Shown here: one piece after another, positions 57,179-64,000 of the stretch
Numbering within the stretch: the stretch's first letter is position 1
Layout: every line of letters starts with the position of its first letter
Assembly: GCA_028284905.1 (NCBI GenBank)
Contig: JANQQU010000043.1
Span: 124,001-188,000, forward strand
Source of the DNA: Calditrichia bacterium
GTDB taxonomy: Bacteria > Calditrichota > Calditrichia > RBG-13-44-9 > J075
Direction of reading: 5' to 3'
DNA: 64,000 nucleotides
The notes under the pieces: model-generated
Database searches by the model: none
The model's input: the letters and a program-made list of their open reading frames with translations, nothing else
What the model was told of the DNA's origin: nothing
Made by a program: the position numbers and the translations under genes

Positions 57179-57218
57179 CTGTCATCGCGATCCCGGCAAT
57201 CCGGGATCGCGATGACAG
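57179..57218. repeat. Perfect 18-bp hairpin (REP-like)
   Basis: CTGTCATCGCGATCCCGG (57179-57196), loop CAAT, then the exact reverse complement (57201-57218). It lies in the gap between the TIM-barrel gene's stop and the cytochrome gene's start on the minus strand, and shares TCATCGCGA with the large inverted repeat at 37232-37311. No T run follows, so terminator use is uncertain. Confidence 0.8.
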
Positions 57219-57261
57219 CAAGAACAATTTCCAGCATTACTCCTCTAATACTACCTGAACC

Positions 57262-58209
57262 CTAAAATGCATCGCTTTTGCGATAGGCTTCGATAACCGC
57301 CATTTCGCCGTCTTTGCCGGGCATGCTATTTCCGTGTTCCATGCCGACGATGCCCTGGAATCCTTTCGCATGAATGTGCTTAAAGACATTGTAGTAATTG
57401 ATTTCCCCGGTGGTCGGTTCTTTCCGGCCAGGATTATCACCCACCTGGAAATAAGCAATCTCATCCCAGGCAGTATCGATGTTAGGAATAAGATTCCCTT
57501 CTGTGATTTGCTGATGATAGAGGTCATTGAGGATTTTACAAGAAGGGCTGTCGACCGCCTTGCAAATCAGGTAAGCCTGGGGAATTTTGGTAAGAAAAAG
57601 TCCGGGGTGGTCCCGCCAGGCATTCAGCGGTTCCAGGACCATAATCAGGCCGGCTTTTTCGCAGACATCGGCGCACCATTTCAGGTTTTCGATAACATTG
57701 CTGGTTTGATAATCCCACTCCAAATGAGTGCTGAATTTTCCGGGGACAATCGTTGTCCAGGTGGCATTTACCCGCTTTGCCGTTTCTACCGCTTTCTGCA
57801 TCCGCTGGACGAGCATTTCGCGAATATTGGTTTCATTTAACACAAAAGTTGTCGCGCCGAATTCCGCATAGGCAACAAATACCCCCATTTCCATTTTCAG
57901 GCGGGACATTTCTTTGGCGATCTGTTCCTGCACGGCGACATCCCGTCCCATCATGCCATTATCCTCCAGGGCGCGAAAACCCTGGTCGGCCATGAACTTT
58001 AGCTGATCGACCAGGTCGTCCCCCGCAGATTTTTTGAACATGCCAAAATGAGGGGCATATTTTAGATTGAAGGACTTATTGCCGGATGAAGTCGACTGCG
58101 CGCTCGCACTTAAACTGCCACCGAAAGACGCTGCCGCTACCGCTGCAGTGGATTTCCCCAGAAATTGCCGTCGACTCATTTGTTCTCCCGATTTTCCGTG
58201 CTTTGCCAT
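57262..58209 (-). CDS. Tat-exported xylose-isomerase-like TIM barrel (hydroxypyruvate isomerase-like)
   Basis: A 315-residue protein with Tat leader MSRRQFLGKSTAAVAAASFGG, followed by a TIM barrel of the AP endonuclease 2/xylose isomerase type: FKKSAGDDLVDQLKFMADQGFRALEDNG, MVLEPLNAW, CKILNDLYHQQ, NIDTAWDEIAYFQVGDNPGR and GIVGMEHGNSMPGKDGE. The last motif places it near hydroxypyruvate isomerases. Acid residues E/D/H in the barrel may bind a divalent metal. ATG at 58209 has AGGAT nearby. In this cluster it probably isomerises or epimerises keto sugars; export by Tat is less usual for this family. Confidence 0.85.
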   Translation of the reverse strand: MAKHGKSGEQMSRRQFLGKSTAAVAAASFGGSLSASAQSTSSGNKSFNLKYAPHFGMFKKSAGDDLVDQLKFMADQGFRALEDNGMMGRDVAVQEQIAKEMSRLKMEMGVFVAYAEFGATTFVLNETNIREMLVQRMQKAVETAKRVNATWTTIVPGKFSTHLEWDYQTSNVIENLKWCADVCEKAGLIMVLEPLNAWRDHPGLFLTKIPQAYLICKAVDSPSCKILNDLYHQQITEGNLIPNIDTAWDEIAYFQVGDNPGRKEPTTGEINYYNVFKHIHAKGFQGIVGMEHGNSMPGKDGEMAVIEAYRKSDAF

Positions 58210-58254
58210 AGCTATCCTATCTTGCAAGTTATATGATTGCATTTTTTTACAGCA

Positions 58255-61200
58255 CTAGTCACTTGACTGATCGCTGCTATAAGCATACTTGATTCCCGGT
58301 AGATGATTGCCTTCAGTATCGCGAACCCGTAAACAGGCACCCCAGCCACCACCTTTGTTGACAACTTTGAAAAGCAGTTGATTCCAGCCCTCCTGAAGCT
58401 CAACGGTAACGATGTCATCGCCAGGCGTTACGCCACGGCCAACATCGTTTTCATGTACTAGTGCGTCGTTTAACCAGATTTTCACGCCATCGTCGCTGCC
58501 AATTTCCAGGCGGGCATTTGCCGCTGCTTTAGCATAGATGCTTGTACGCAAATAAGCGACTTTCCGGCTGCTGCCAAACCGTTCGTTTAGTATTACCAGC
58601 CAGGAGTTCTCCGCGTTTTCCGGCCGCAATTTTTCCCACTGAACGGTGTCTCGGTCGGTTGTCTCCGGTGCAAAGGCGTCAACAAATAAATCGCCGCTAT
58701 CCCTGGTGTATGGCCCGGCCATCTCCCACTGGGTAACAAAATCTTCATACTTTTCAAGAATTCTGATCACTGCTTTGGCCCGCTCAATATCCGAAGCGCG
58801 AGCATCTTTGGCAATGATGCCATCCATCAGGGCGCGGGTTTTTGCCGGTATTTCGTTGGCAATTGTTTCGCAGATGGTCAGGGCGGTCGCCGTGGCTGAT
58901 GCATTTGTTGCCGGATCATCCATGTAAGATGTGGCCAGATCCAATCCTACCGGCGTTTTCAGGTGCTGCAGTTCCGACAAGGCCCGCTGGCGGTCCGCAG
59001 TGGTTTTCGCGATGGAAAATGCATCGGTGAACAATACTTCCGTCTCGCTCAATTCCCGCAGGTCAACCATGGCGGCCAGACGAACAAATCCGCGGAATGC
59101 CAGGGCACGGGCTACTGCTGCCGTATCAGTCTCGGCAATGCCCTTTAACAGCATCATTGGCTGATCATTCGGCCAGCCGGCCAGTCCCCGGATCGCGGCA
59201 ACACGGGCTTGCGGAGATTCTGCTAACGCTGCTTCCAGCACTTCAAGAGACGCCGGATCGCCAATTCTTCCAAGAACATCAAGAAAATCCGCGCGGGTTT
59301 CCGAGTCGGTTACCTGGGGAAGCGCTGCCAGCAACATGTGATTGCCAACTGAGGGATTCTCCAGACGATTTACAGTACCGACAATTGCCTGGATCAAAGC
59401 GGCGCGTTCCCGTTTACCGTCGCTTGCTTTTTGTAAATTATTAATGAGTCCAGCCAGGTCATCCTTGCCGGCTGAGTTCTTCAGGACCTTATAAGCTTCT
59501 GTACGTACTTTGCTATCCGGTCCACTCGTCTCCGTTAATAATGCCTGGGAAATATCTGGTGCCTGACGTTCACCAAGTGCTTGTATAATAACTACTTTCT
59601 CCGCTGTTTCAGCATTTGGCAGACGGGTTTTTAATACATCGTTTACTTGCGGCGATTGAAGGCGATGCAAACTGCTTTCGGCCAGCTTTTTCACCGCACC
59701 ACGGTTATTCAAAATAAACGTGGTCAATAAAGGAACCGTTTTTTCATTACCCGTGATAGCAAGCGTATTCAGCGCCGCCCGGCGAATTTCTGTAGATTCA
59801 CTTTGCAAAGCTGCAGCGGTCGTTTCGTATGCGGCAGTGTCATTTGGGCGGTTTTGTAAGGCGCTTAGCAGCTGGATTTGCGCGGATTCCGGTAAAGAGG
59901 AAAACTGGGCGAGCAGATTGTCGATAGATTGTGATTCCGGTAAATCGCGGATCGTGGCAATTACCGCGCGCTTTTCAAGATCATCACCTTCGTTGAATAA
60001 TTCCACAATTACGTCAGATACGTTTTCCCCGGCAGTGGCGATTAGTCCCCGCGTTGCAGCATATTTTGCCTGTCCACCAATCCCGGCATCTTTTAATTGA
60101 CGATAATAGCCATGGGCTTTTTTGAGATCGCCGGCGGCGGCAACAGCATCCACGCAGTTAATATACGCGTCCACAAAAGCTGCCTGTTGCAATCCTACGC
60201 TGGCTATTAATGATTTAAACAATGGCTTGATGGATTTCTTATGGGCAATATTGCCGAGCGCTGTTGCTGCGGACATTTGCAGAAGGGAATCAGAACTGTT
60301 CAATAGCTTGTTCAGTGGCTTAACTGCCTTTGAATCTTTCCGCCAGCCAAGAGAGTTGGCGAGTGCAATTTGTTCTGCCCCAGTTGCTTTTTTCAGCGCT
60401 TTGCGAAGGGCCTTGTCCGCTGCTGGTGAAGCCATGCGTTCCAGGGCGAAACTAGCCATCGAAAATGTATCAGAAGATTTTAGTAAATCAGCCAGAACAG
60501 AAACACTTTTTTTGCTACCCCGATAGCTCAGTTCTTCACAAATAAACTGTTTACCGGCCAGTGTTGCGTCCGAGCGAAGGAAGTCAATAAAGCGGTTCTC
60601 AATCTCTTTCTGTAAATCGGCATTCTTACCGGCATAACGGACAAACTCTTTCACTAGTAACTGTGTGGCCAGAGAATTACCATAATCGAAGGTTTTTAGC
60701 TCGTGTAAAGCGGAATCCAATTGTACGATATGCAGTTTCTTTGCAGGTTGCAAGGGGAGGGGAGTGGTTGCAGCCGGGAGGTCGCCTAGCGCAAATTGAA
60801 TGCCGGCAAGATAGTGCCGCAAAATAACCGGATGCCAATAGATATGATCATTATGGCCGAGAGAGCTGTAAAAAACTCGCCCTTTACCAAAATCCCGCAC
60901 CCAGCTAATCGGAATGTCTTTGTCGGTAAAGCGGAGTCCGCTGACATCCAAATTCACCGCCTCGGTCATATCCAATGCTACCAAAACGCGGCAATTGTCG
61001 CGGATATTTGCCGGCTTAATGCGATATATTTCGTCATTAATATCGAAGGTTTTCTTCGGGAACATTTGTGTTAGCGGATGACCATAATCTTCAACAATGC
61101 CTGCCCAGGTGCCGTCCGCAGTCCAGGGATGTTGATCAAACTGTCCGCCAATCATTTGCGAGGCTTCCAGCCAGTTGTAAAAATTATCCGTAGCGGCATG

Positions 61201-61617
61201 AATTCCCACAACGCCTTTGCCGCTCTTCACGAAGGCCATCAGGTTTGCCCGGTGGGTTGGCTCCTGAAACGACAACTTGGTTGTGTTGAGAAAACAAACG
61301 GCATCGAAGCGGGAGAGTTGTGCTTCATTAAACATGGCCATATCGTCACTAACCGTCGCCTGATAAGCGCCGGTTTTTTCTCCCAGGCGCTGTAAGGCAG
61401 CAATACCTGTGGGGATAGAGCTATGATTAAATCCTTCGACCCGATGGAAAACGAGTAATTGTCTTGGCGCTTCGGGAGTTGCGTAAGCACTGTCCGGCAA
61501 AGCGGCTTCGATTTTATTCAAATTCTCTTCAGACACCTGCGAGATGCCCTGGGATTGAATAAAAAATAACAACAATACTATAAGGACGCTGGCATTTACA
61601 AATAAAGATTTCTGCAT
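58255..61617 (-). CDS. ThuA-domain protein with HEAT repeats and PA14-like module
   Basis: An 1120-residue exported protein (signal ~8-22). A ThuA-like (trehalose utilisation/glutamine amidotransferase-fold) domain covers ~50-280: LVFHRVEGFNHSSI, AVCFLNTT, GVVGIHAATDNFYNW, MIGGQFDQHPW, PISWVRDFGKGRVFYSSLGHND. HEAT repeats occupy ~330-930 (LANSLGWRKDSKAVKPL, AATALGNIAHKKSIKPL). The C-terminal module (~960-1115) has EIGSDDGVKIWLND, GVTPGDD and NKGGGWGACLRV, close to the central module of the DUF1080 lipoprotein at 45173. ThuA proteins are associated with glycoside catabolism. No catalytic residue is assigned. Confidence 0.86.
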   Translation of the reverse strand: MQKSLFVNASVLIVLLLFFIQSQGISQVSEENLNKIEAALPDSAYATPEAPRQLLVFHRVEGFNHSSIPTGIAALQRLGEKTGAYQATVSDDMAMFNEAQLSRFDAVCFLNTTKLSFQEPTHRANLMAFVKSGKGVVGIHAATDNFYNWLEASQMIGGQFDQHPWTADGTWAGIVEDYGHPLTQMFPKKTFDINDEIYRIKPANIRDNCRVLVALDMTEAVNLDVSGLRFTDKDIPISWVRDFGKGRVFYSSLGHNDHIYWHPVILRHYLAGIQFALGDLPAATTPLPLQPAKKLHIVQLDSALHELKTFDYGNSLATQLLVKEFVRYAGKNADLQKEIENRFIDFLRSDATLAGKQFICEELSYRGSKKSVSVLADLLKSSDTFSMASFALERMASPAADKALRKALKKATGAEQIALANSLGWRKDSKAVKPLNKLLNSSDSLLQMSAATALGNIAHKKSIKPLFKSLIASVGLQQAAFVDAYINCVDAVAAAGDLKKAHGYYRQLKDAGIGGQAKYAATRGLIATAGENVSDVIVELFNEGDDLEKRAVIATIRDLPESQSIDNLLAQFSSLPESAQIQLLSALQNRPNDTAAYETTAAALQSESTEIRRAALNTLAITGNEKTVPLLTTFILNNRGAVKKLAESSLHRLQSPQVNDVLKTRLPNAETAEKVVIIQALGERQAPDISQALLTETSGPDSKVRTEAYKVLKNSAGKDDLAGLINNLQKASDGKRERAALIQAIVGTVNRLENPSVGNHMLLAALPQVTDSETRADFLDVLGRIGDPASLEVLEAALAESPQARVAAIRGLAGWPNDQPMMLLKGIAETDTAAVARALAFRGFVRLAAMVDLRELSETEVLFTDAFSIAKTTADRQRALSELQHLKTPVGLDLATSYMDDPATNASATATALTICETIANEIPAKTRALMDGIIAKDARASDIERAKAVIRILEKYEDFVTQWEMAGPYTRDSGDLFVDAFAPETTDRDTVQWEKLRPENAENSWLVILNERFGSSRKVAYLRTSIYAKAAANARLEIGSDDGVKIWLNDALVHENDVGRGVTPGDDIVTVELQEGWNQLLFKVVNKGGGWGACLRVRDTEGNHLPGIKYAYSSDQSSD

Positions 61618-61673
61618 GTTGTTTTCTCAAAATGTTAGTTGTTAACGTTTTCTCAATGATCAGCTAAAAAATA

Positions 61674-62996
61674 TTACACGGAAATTCGCCAGGGGCCGCG
61701 CATGGGACGACTTAGCAGGCGATTTGCTTCCGGATCGTTGATAAATCTTTCTGTGTTCCCATCCCAATGAAGCTTTCTGCCCAATTTCATTGCAATGGTG
61801 CCAAGGTGGCCGATCATAATCGCCTGATGGGCAGCTCTTGCCGGGGTAATCGTCTCTTGTCTGCTTTTCACACAGTCAAGGAAATTACCGACATGATCAT
61901 TGCTGTTATAGAGGTGGATTTCATTCGGTGAGAATTTTGCTTCCAGGAGATTCTTCGGATAAGCATCTATGCCACCGCGCTGCACGTGCACCCAGCCTTC
62001 CGAACCCTGAAAATGTGCGCCCATGCCTTTCGGCTGCTGTTCGCTGTCAGCAACGATCATGGTAAAGCCAGCGTCATATTCACATTCGAAATAATAGCTT
62101 TCCGGTGTGTCAAAAATGCCTTCTCTGGCGGGAGGAAAGATACCCTGTCCCTTAATAGTTTTCGGGGACGTCGTTTCGGTGTCCATGCCCCAGTTAGCGA
62201 TATCGACATGATGGCCAGCCCAGTCGGTTAATTGGCCGCCGGAATAATCGCTGATCCAGCGAAAGTTCCAATGGCAACGGCCGGGAGAATATGGCCGCCA
62301 GGGTGCTGGTCCCAACCACATATCATAATTGAATCCATCCGGCACCGGCGCCAGTTCTGTGCTGAGTTTTCGAATGTTATTGCCTTGCGGCAAACCAACC
62401 CGCACTGTGTGCACTTTGCCGATATACCCATTTCTTACCAACTCTGCGGCAAAACGGAAATTGCGCTGCGAGCGCTGCCAGCTGCCAGTTTGCCAAATGG
62501 TACCATAACGTTCCACGGCATCACAGATCGCCCGGCCTTCAGGAATCGAATATGCCAGTGGCTTCTCGGCATAAATGTCTTTCCCGGCGCGAGCGGCTTC
62601 CGTTGCTAAAATGCCATGCCAGTGATCCGGCGTTGCAATCATCACCGCATCAATATCTTTCCGGGCAAGCAGGGCGCGGTAATCGCCGTATGTCGCACAG
62701 TCCGAATTGCCGTATTTTTCATCGGTTAATTTCTTCGCGCGTTCGTAGTGTCGCCGGTCGACATCGCATACTGCCAGCACATGGGCGGTATCGTTTGCGA
62801 GAAAACTTCGCAGGTTCGATGTGCCCATGCTGCCGACGCCGATACATCCAATGGTGATTCTTTCCGACGGGGCAACGCCGCCATCTTTGCCTAAAACAGT
62901 AGACGGAATAATCGCCGGCAAGGCTGCTGCACCGAGGGCGAAACGGGAGGAACGTTTAAGAAATTCCCGCCGGTTGATTTTCTTTTTATCAGACAA
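61674..62996 (-). CDS. Tat-exported Gfo/Idh/MocA oxidoreductase 6
   Basis: A 440-residue oxidoreductase with leader INRREFLKRSSRFALGAAALPAII (Tat). The start is a TTG at 62996 supported by GGAGAG five bases upstream (MSDKKKINRREF); a further in-frame TTG at 63014 lies before that site. Nucleotide loop IGVGSMGTSNL, EKP as AEKPLAYSI, and QLTDWAGHHVDIANW in the active-site region. It lies 27 bases downstream of the last TIM-barrel gene on the same strand. Confidence 0.88.
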   Translation of the reverse strand: MSDKKKINRREFLKRSSRFALGAAALPAIIPSTVLGKDGGVAPSERITIGCIGVGSMGTSNLRSFLANDTAHVLAVCDVDRRHYERAKKLTDEKYGNSDCATYGDYRALLARKDIDAVMIATPDHWHGILATEAARAGKDIYAEKPLAYSIPEGRAICDAVERYGTIWQTGSWQRSQRNFRFAAELVRNGYIGKVHTVRVGLPQGNNIRKLSTELAPVPDGFNYDMWLGPAPWRPYSPGRCHWNFRWISDYSGGQLTDWAGHHVDIANWGMDTETTSPKTIKGQGIFPPAREGIFDTPESYYFECEYDAGFTMIVADSEQQPKGMGAHFQGSEGWVHVQRGGIDAYPKNLLEAKFSPNEIHLYNSNDHVGNFLDCVKSRQETITPARAAHQAIMIGHLGTIAMKLGRKLHWDGNTERFINDPEANRLLSRPMRGPWRISV

Positions 62997-63023
62997 TGGT
63001 TCTCTCCGTGTCAAAGAATAGGT

Positions 63024-64000
63024 TTAGTCATTTTCAAAAGCAGCGTCAAAGGCGATGTTCGATGATGGAAAATCGACGCTACGCACATATGCACAGGCTT
63101 CTTTCGCACCATGCTCGCGATCCATCCCGCTGTCTTCCCATTCCACTGAAAGCGGGCCCTGATAGCCTAAATGATTTAGCGCGCGGATGATTTCTTCAAA
63201 ATCTACACCACCATGGCCAAGCGAACGGAAATCCCAACCGCGTTCCCGTTGCCCAAAATTGAGGTGAGAACCAAGAATGCCGGTCCGGCCGTCCAGCTGC
63301 AGCGCGGCATCTTTCATATGCACATGATAAATACGATCGGGGAAATCATAGAGAAAAGTGACCGGATCAACCATTTGCCAGTGCAAGTGACTGGGGTCGA
63401 AATTGAAGCCAAATGTTTTCCGGTTGTCCAGTGCATCGAGTGCACGACGGGCAGTGACAATGTCGAAAGCAATTTCGGTTGGATGCACTTCCAGGGCAAA
63501 GCGGACGCCGCATTCGTCGAAAACATCGAGGATCGGATGCCACATCTCCGCGAAATATTCAAAGCCTTCGTCAATCATTTTATCCGATACTGGCGGGAAG
63601 CTGTAAATGTAGTGCCAGATGGAGGAGCCGGTAAATCCGTTTACGACATCGAGGCCGAGATTCTTGGCAGTGCGGGCGGTGTTCTTCATCGCTTCTACAG
63701 CCCAGGCGCGCTTCTTTTCGGCATCACCGGCGCAATCGTCCGGGGCAAATCCGTCTGTGCGGCTATCGTTGTTGGGGTCGCATACCAACTGCCCGGCCAG
63801 GTGATTGCTGATCGAATATAAACTTAGGCCATTATCCGAGAGAATCTTTTTTTGCTGGTCACAATATGCGGGATCTTCAGCGCCTTTAAATACATCGAGA
63901 TGATCTCCCCAGCAAGCCAGTTCTAATCCATCATAATCCCAGCTGGCGGCTTTTGCGGCAAGGTCTTTTAAACTCAGGTCGGCCCATTGGCCGGTAAATA
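63024..64000 (-). CDS. Sugar phosphate isomerase/epimerase-type TIM barrel, partial
   Basis: The minus-strand frame is open from the window edge to the stop at 63024, so the N-terminus lies beyond the window. Visible are ~325 residues: SWDYDGLELACWGDH, DQQKKILSDNGLSLYSISNHL, ALEVHPTEIAFD, GFNFDPSHLHWQ, YHVHMKDAA and LSVEWEDSGMDREHGAKEA. This is the xylose isomerase-like TIM barrel family (sugar phosphate isomerase/epimerase). E/H/D residues at the strand ends (EVHPTE, DPSHLHW, HVHMKD, VEWED) form a likely metal site. No signal peptide is visible in the portion present. It heads the same transcript as oxidoreductase 6. Confidence 0.87.
   Translation of the reverse strand, partial: FTGQWADLSLKDLAAKAASWDYDGLELACWGDHLDVFKGAEDPAYCDQQKKILSDNGLSLYSISNHLAGQLVCDPNNDSRTDGFAPDDCAGDAEKKRAWAVEAMKNTARTAKNLGLDVVNGFTGSSIWHYIYSFPPVSDKMIDEGFEYFAEMWHPILDVFDECGVRFALEVHPTEIAFDIVTARRALDALDNRKTFGFNFDPSHLHWQMVDPVTFLYDFPDRIYHVHMKDAALQLDGRTGILGSHLNFGQRERGWDFRSLGHGGVDFEEIIRALNHLGYQGPLSVEWEDSGMDREHGAKEACAYVRSVDFPSSNIAFDAAFEND

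Noticed and set aside
1-64000. CRISPR array, tRNA or rRNA genes, IS elements
   Set aside because: The repeats found lack unique spacers of uniform length, no transposase gene is present, and no cloverleaf or rRNA stretch was noticed by eye.

Overview
The window reads as a chromosomal segment of a Gram-negative, T9SS-bearing bacterium of the Bacteroidota/Ignavibacteria/Calditrichota/KSB1 neighbourhood. The reasons are a large secreted BNR-repeat protein with a C-terminal sorting domain containing NYPNPFNP, many lipoproteins, repeated Tat-exported Gfo/Idh/MocA oxidoreductases, and multihaem cytochromes. The phylum is inferred. No rRNA, tRNA, phage, CRISPR array or insertion sequence was seen.

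Region 1 (81-12716, + strand): after a small YjbR/MmcQ-family gene comes a tight six-gene cluster (726-12716). It encodes a lipoprotein with a complete vWA-type MIDAS signature, a four-helix membrane protein, a tubulin/FtsZ-like GTPase, a 1161-residue protein with an actin/Hsp70-type ATPase at its C-terminal half, a lidless DnaK-like ATPase, and an 1156-residue multi-TM scaffold with two C-terminal SH3b domains. I read it as one envelope-spanning machine with both tubulin-fold and actin-fold NTPases. This is the best candidate for an undescribed system here.

Region 2 (12717-33784): a small hypothetical protein, the T9SS cargo protein, a membrane protein plus a serine beta-lactamase-like lipoprotein, and then a fatty-acid beta-oxidation unit (tetR-fadN-fadA-fadE on the minus strand, in the same order as Bacillus subtilis fadNAE). 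A 15-bp palindrome TTGAACACTGTTCAA occurs upstream of tetR and between tetR and fadN, predicting a FadR-like regulon. An SGNH hydrolase-TPR protein, uvrA, a membrane protein with three winged-helix-like modules, an MscS channel and lspA follow.

Region 3 (34022-43718, minus): a second MscS channel, a GH13 alpha-amylase lipoprotein, ApbE, an Agl23-like GT39-type membrane protein, and a respiratory group: a discoidin-like secreted protein, a b-type membrane protein and a heptahaem cytochrome c.

Region 4 (43753-64000, minus): a dense carbohydrate cluster with six Gfo/Idh/MocA oxidoreductases (five with Tat-type leaders), two xylose-isomerase-like TIM barrels, a DUF1080 hydrolase fused to HEAT repeats, a ThuA domain fused to HEAT repeats, a nucleoside/sugar MFS transporter, and a tetrahaem NapC/NrfH-type cytochrome fused to a SUMF1 domain. 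The content resembles 3-keto-glycoside pathways. Exported oxidoreductases beside cytochromes suggest envelope-located sugar oxidation, perhaps linked to respiration.

Intergenic spaces carry several kinds of short repeats: 7-bp-periodic CAGTNNN arrays arranged as dyads, a 12-unit heptamer array, perfect REP-like inverted repeats sharing TCATCGCGA, and a set of GC-cored palindromic units.
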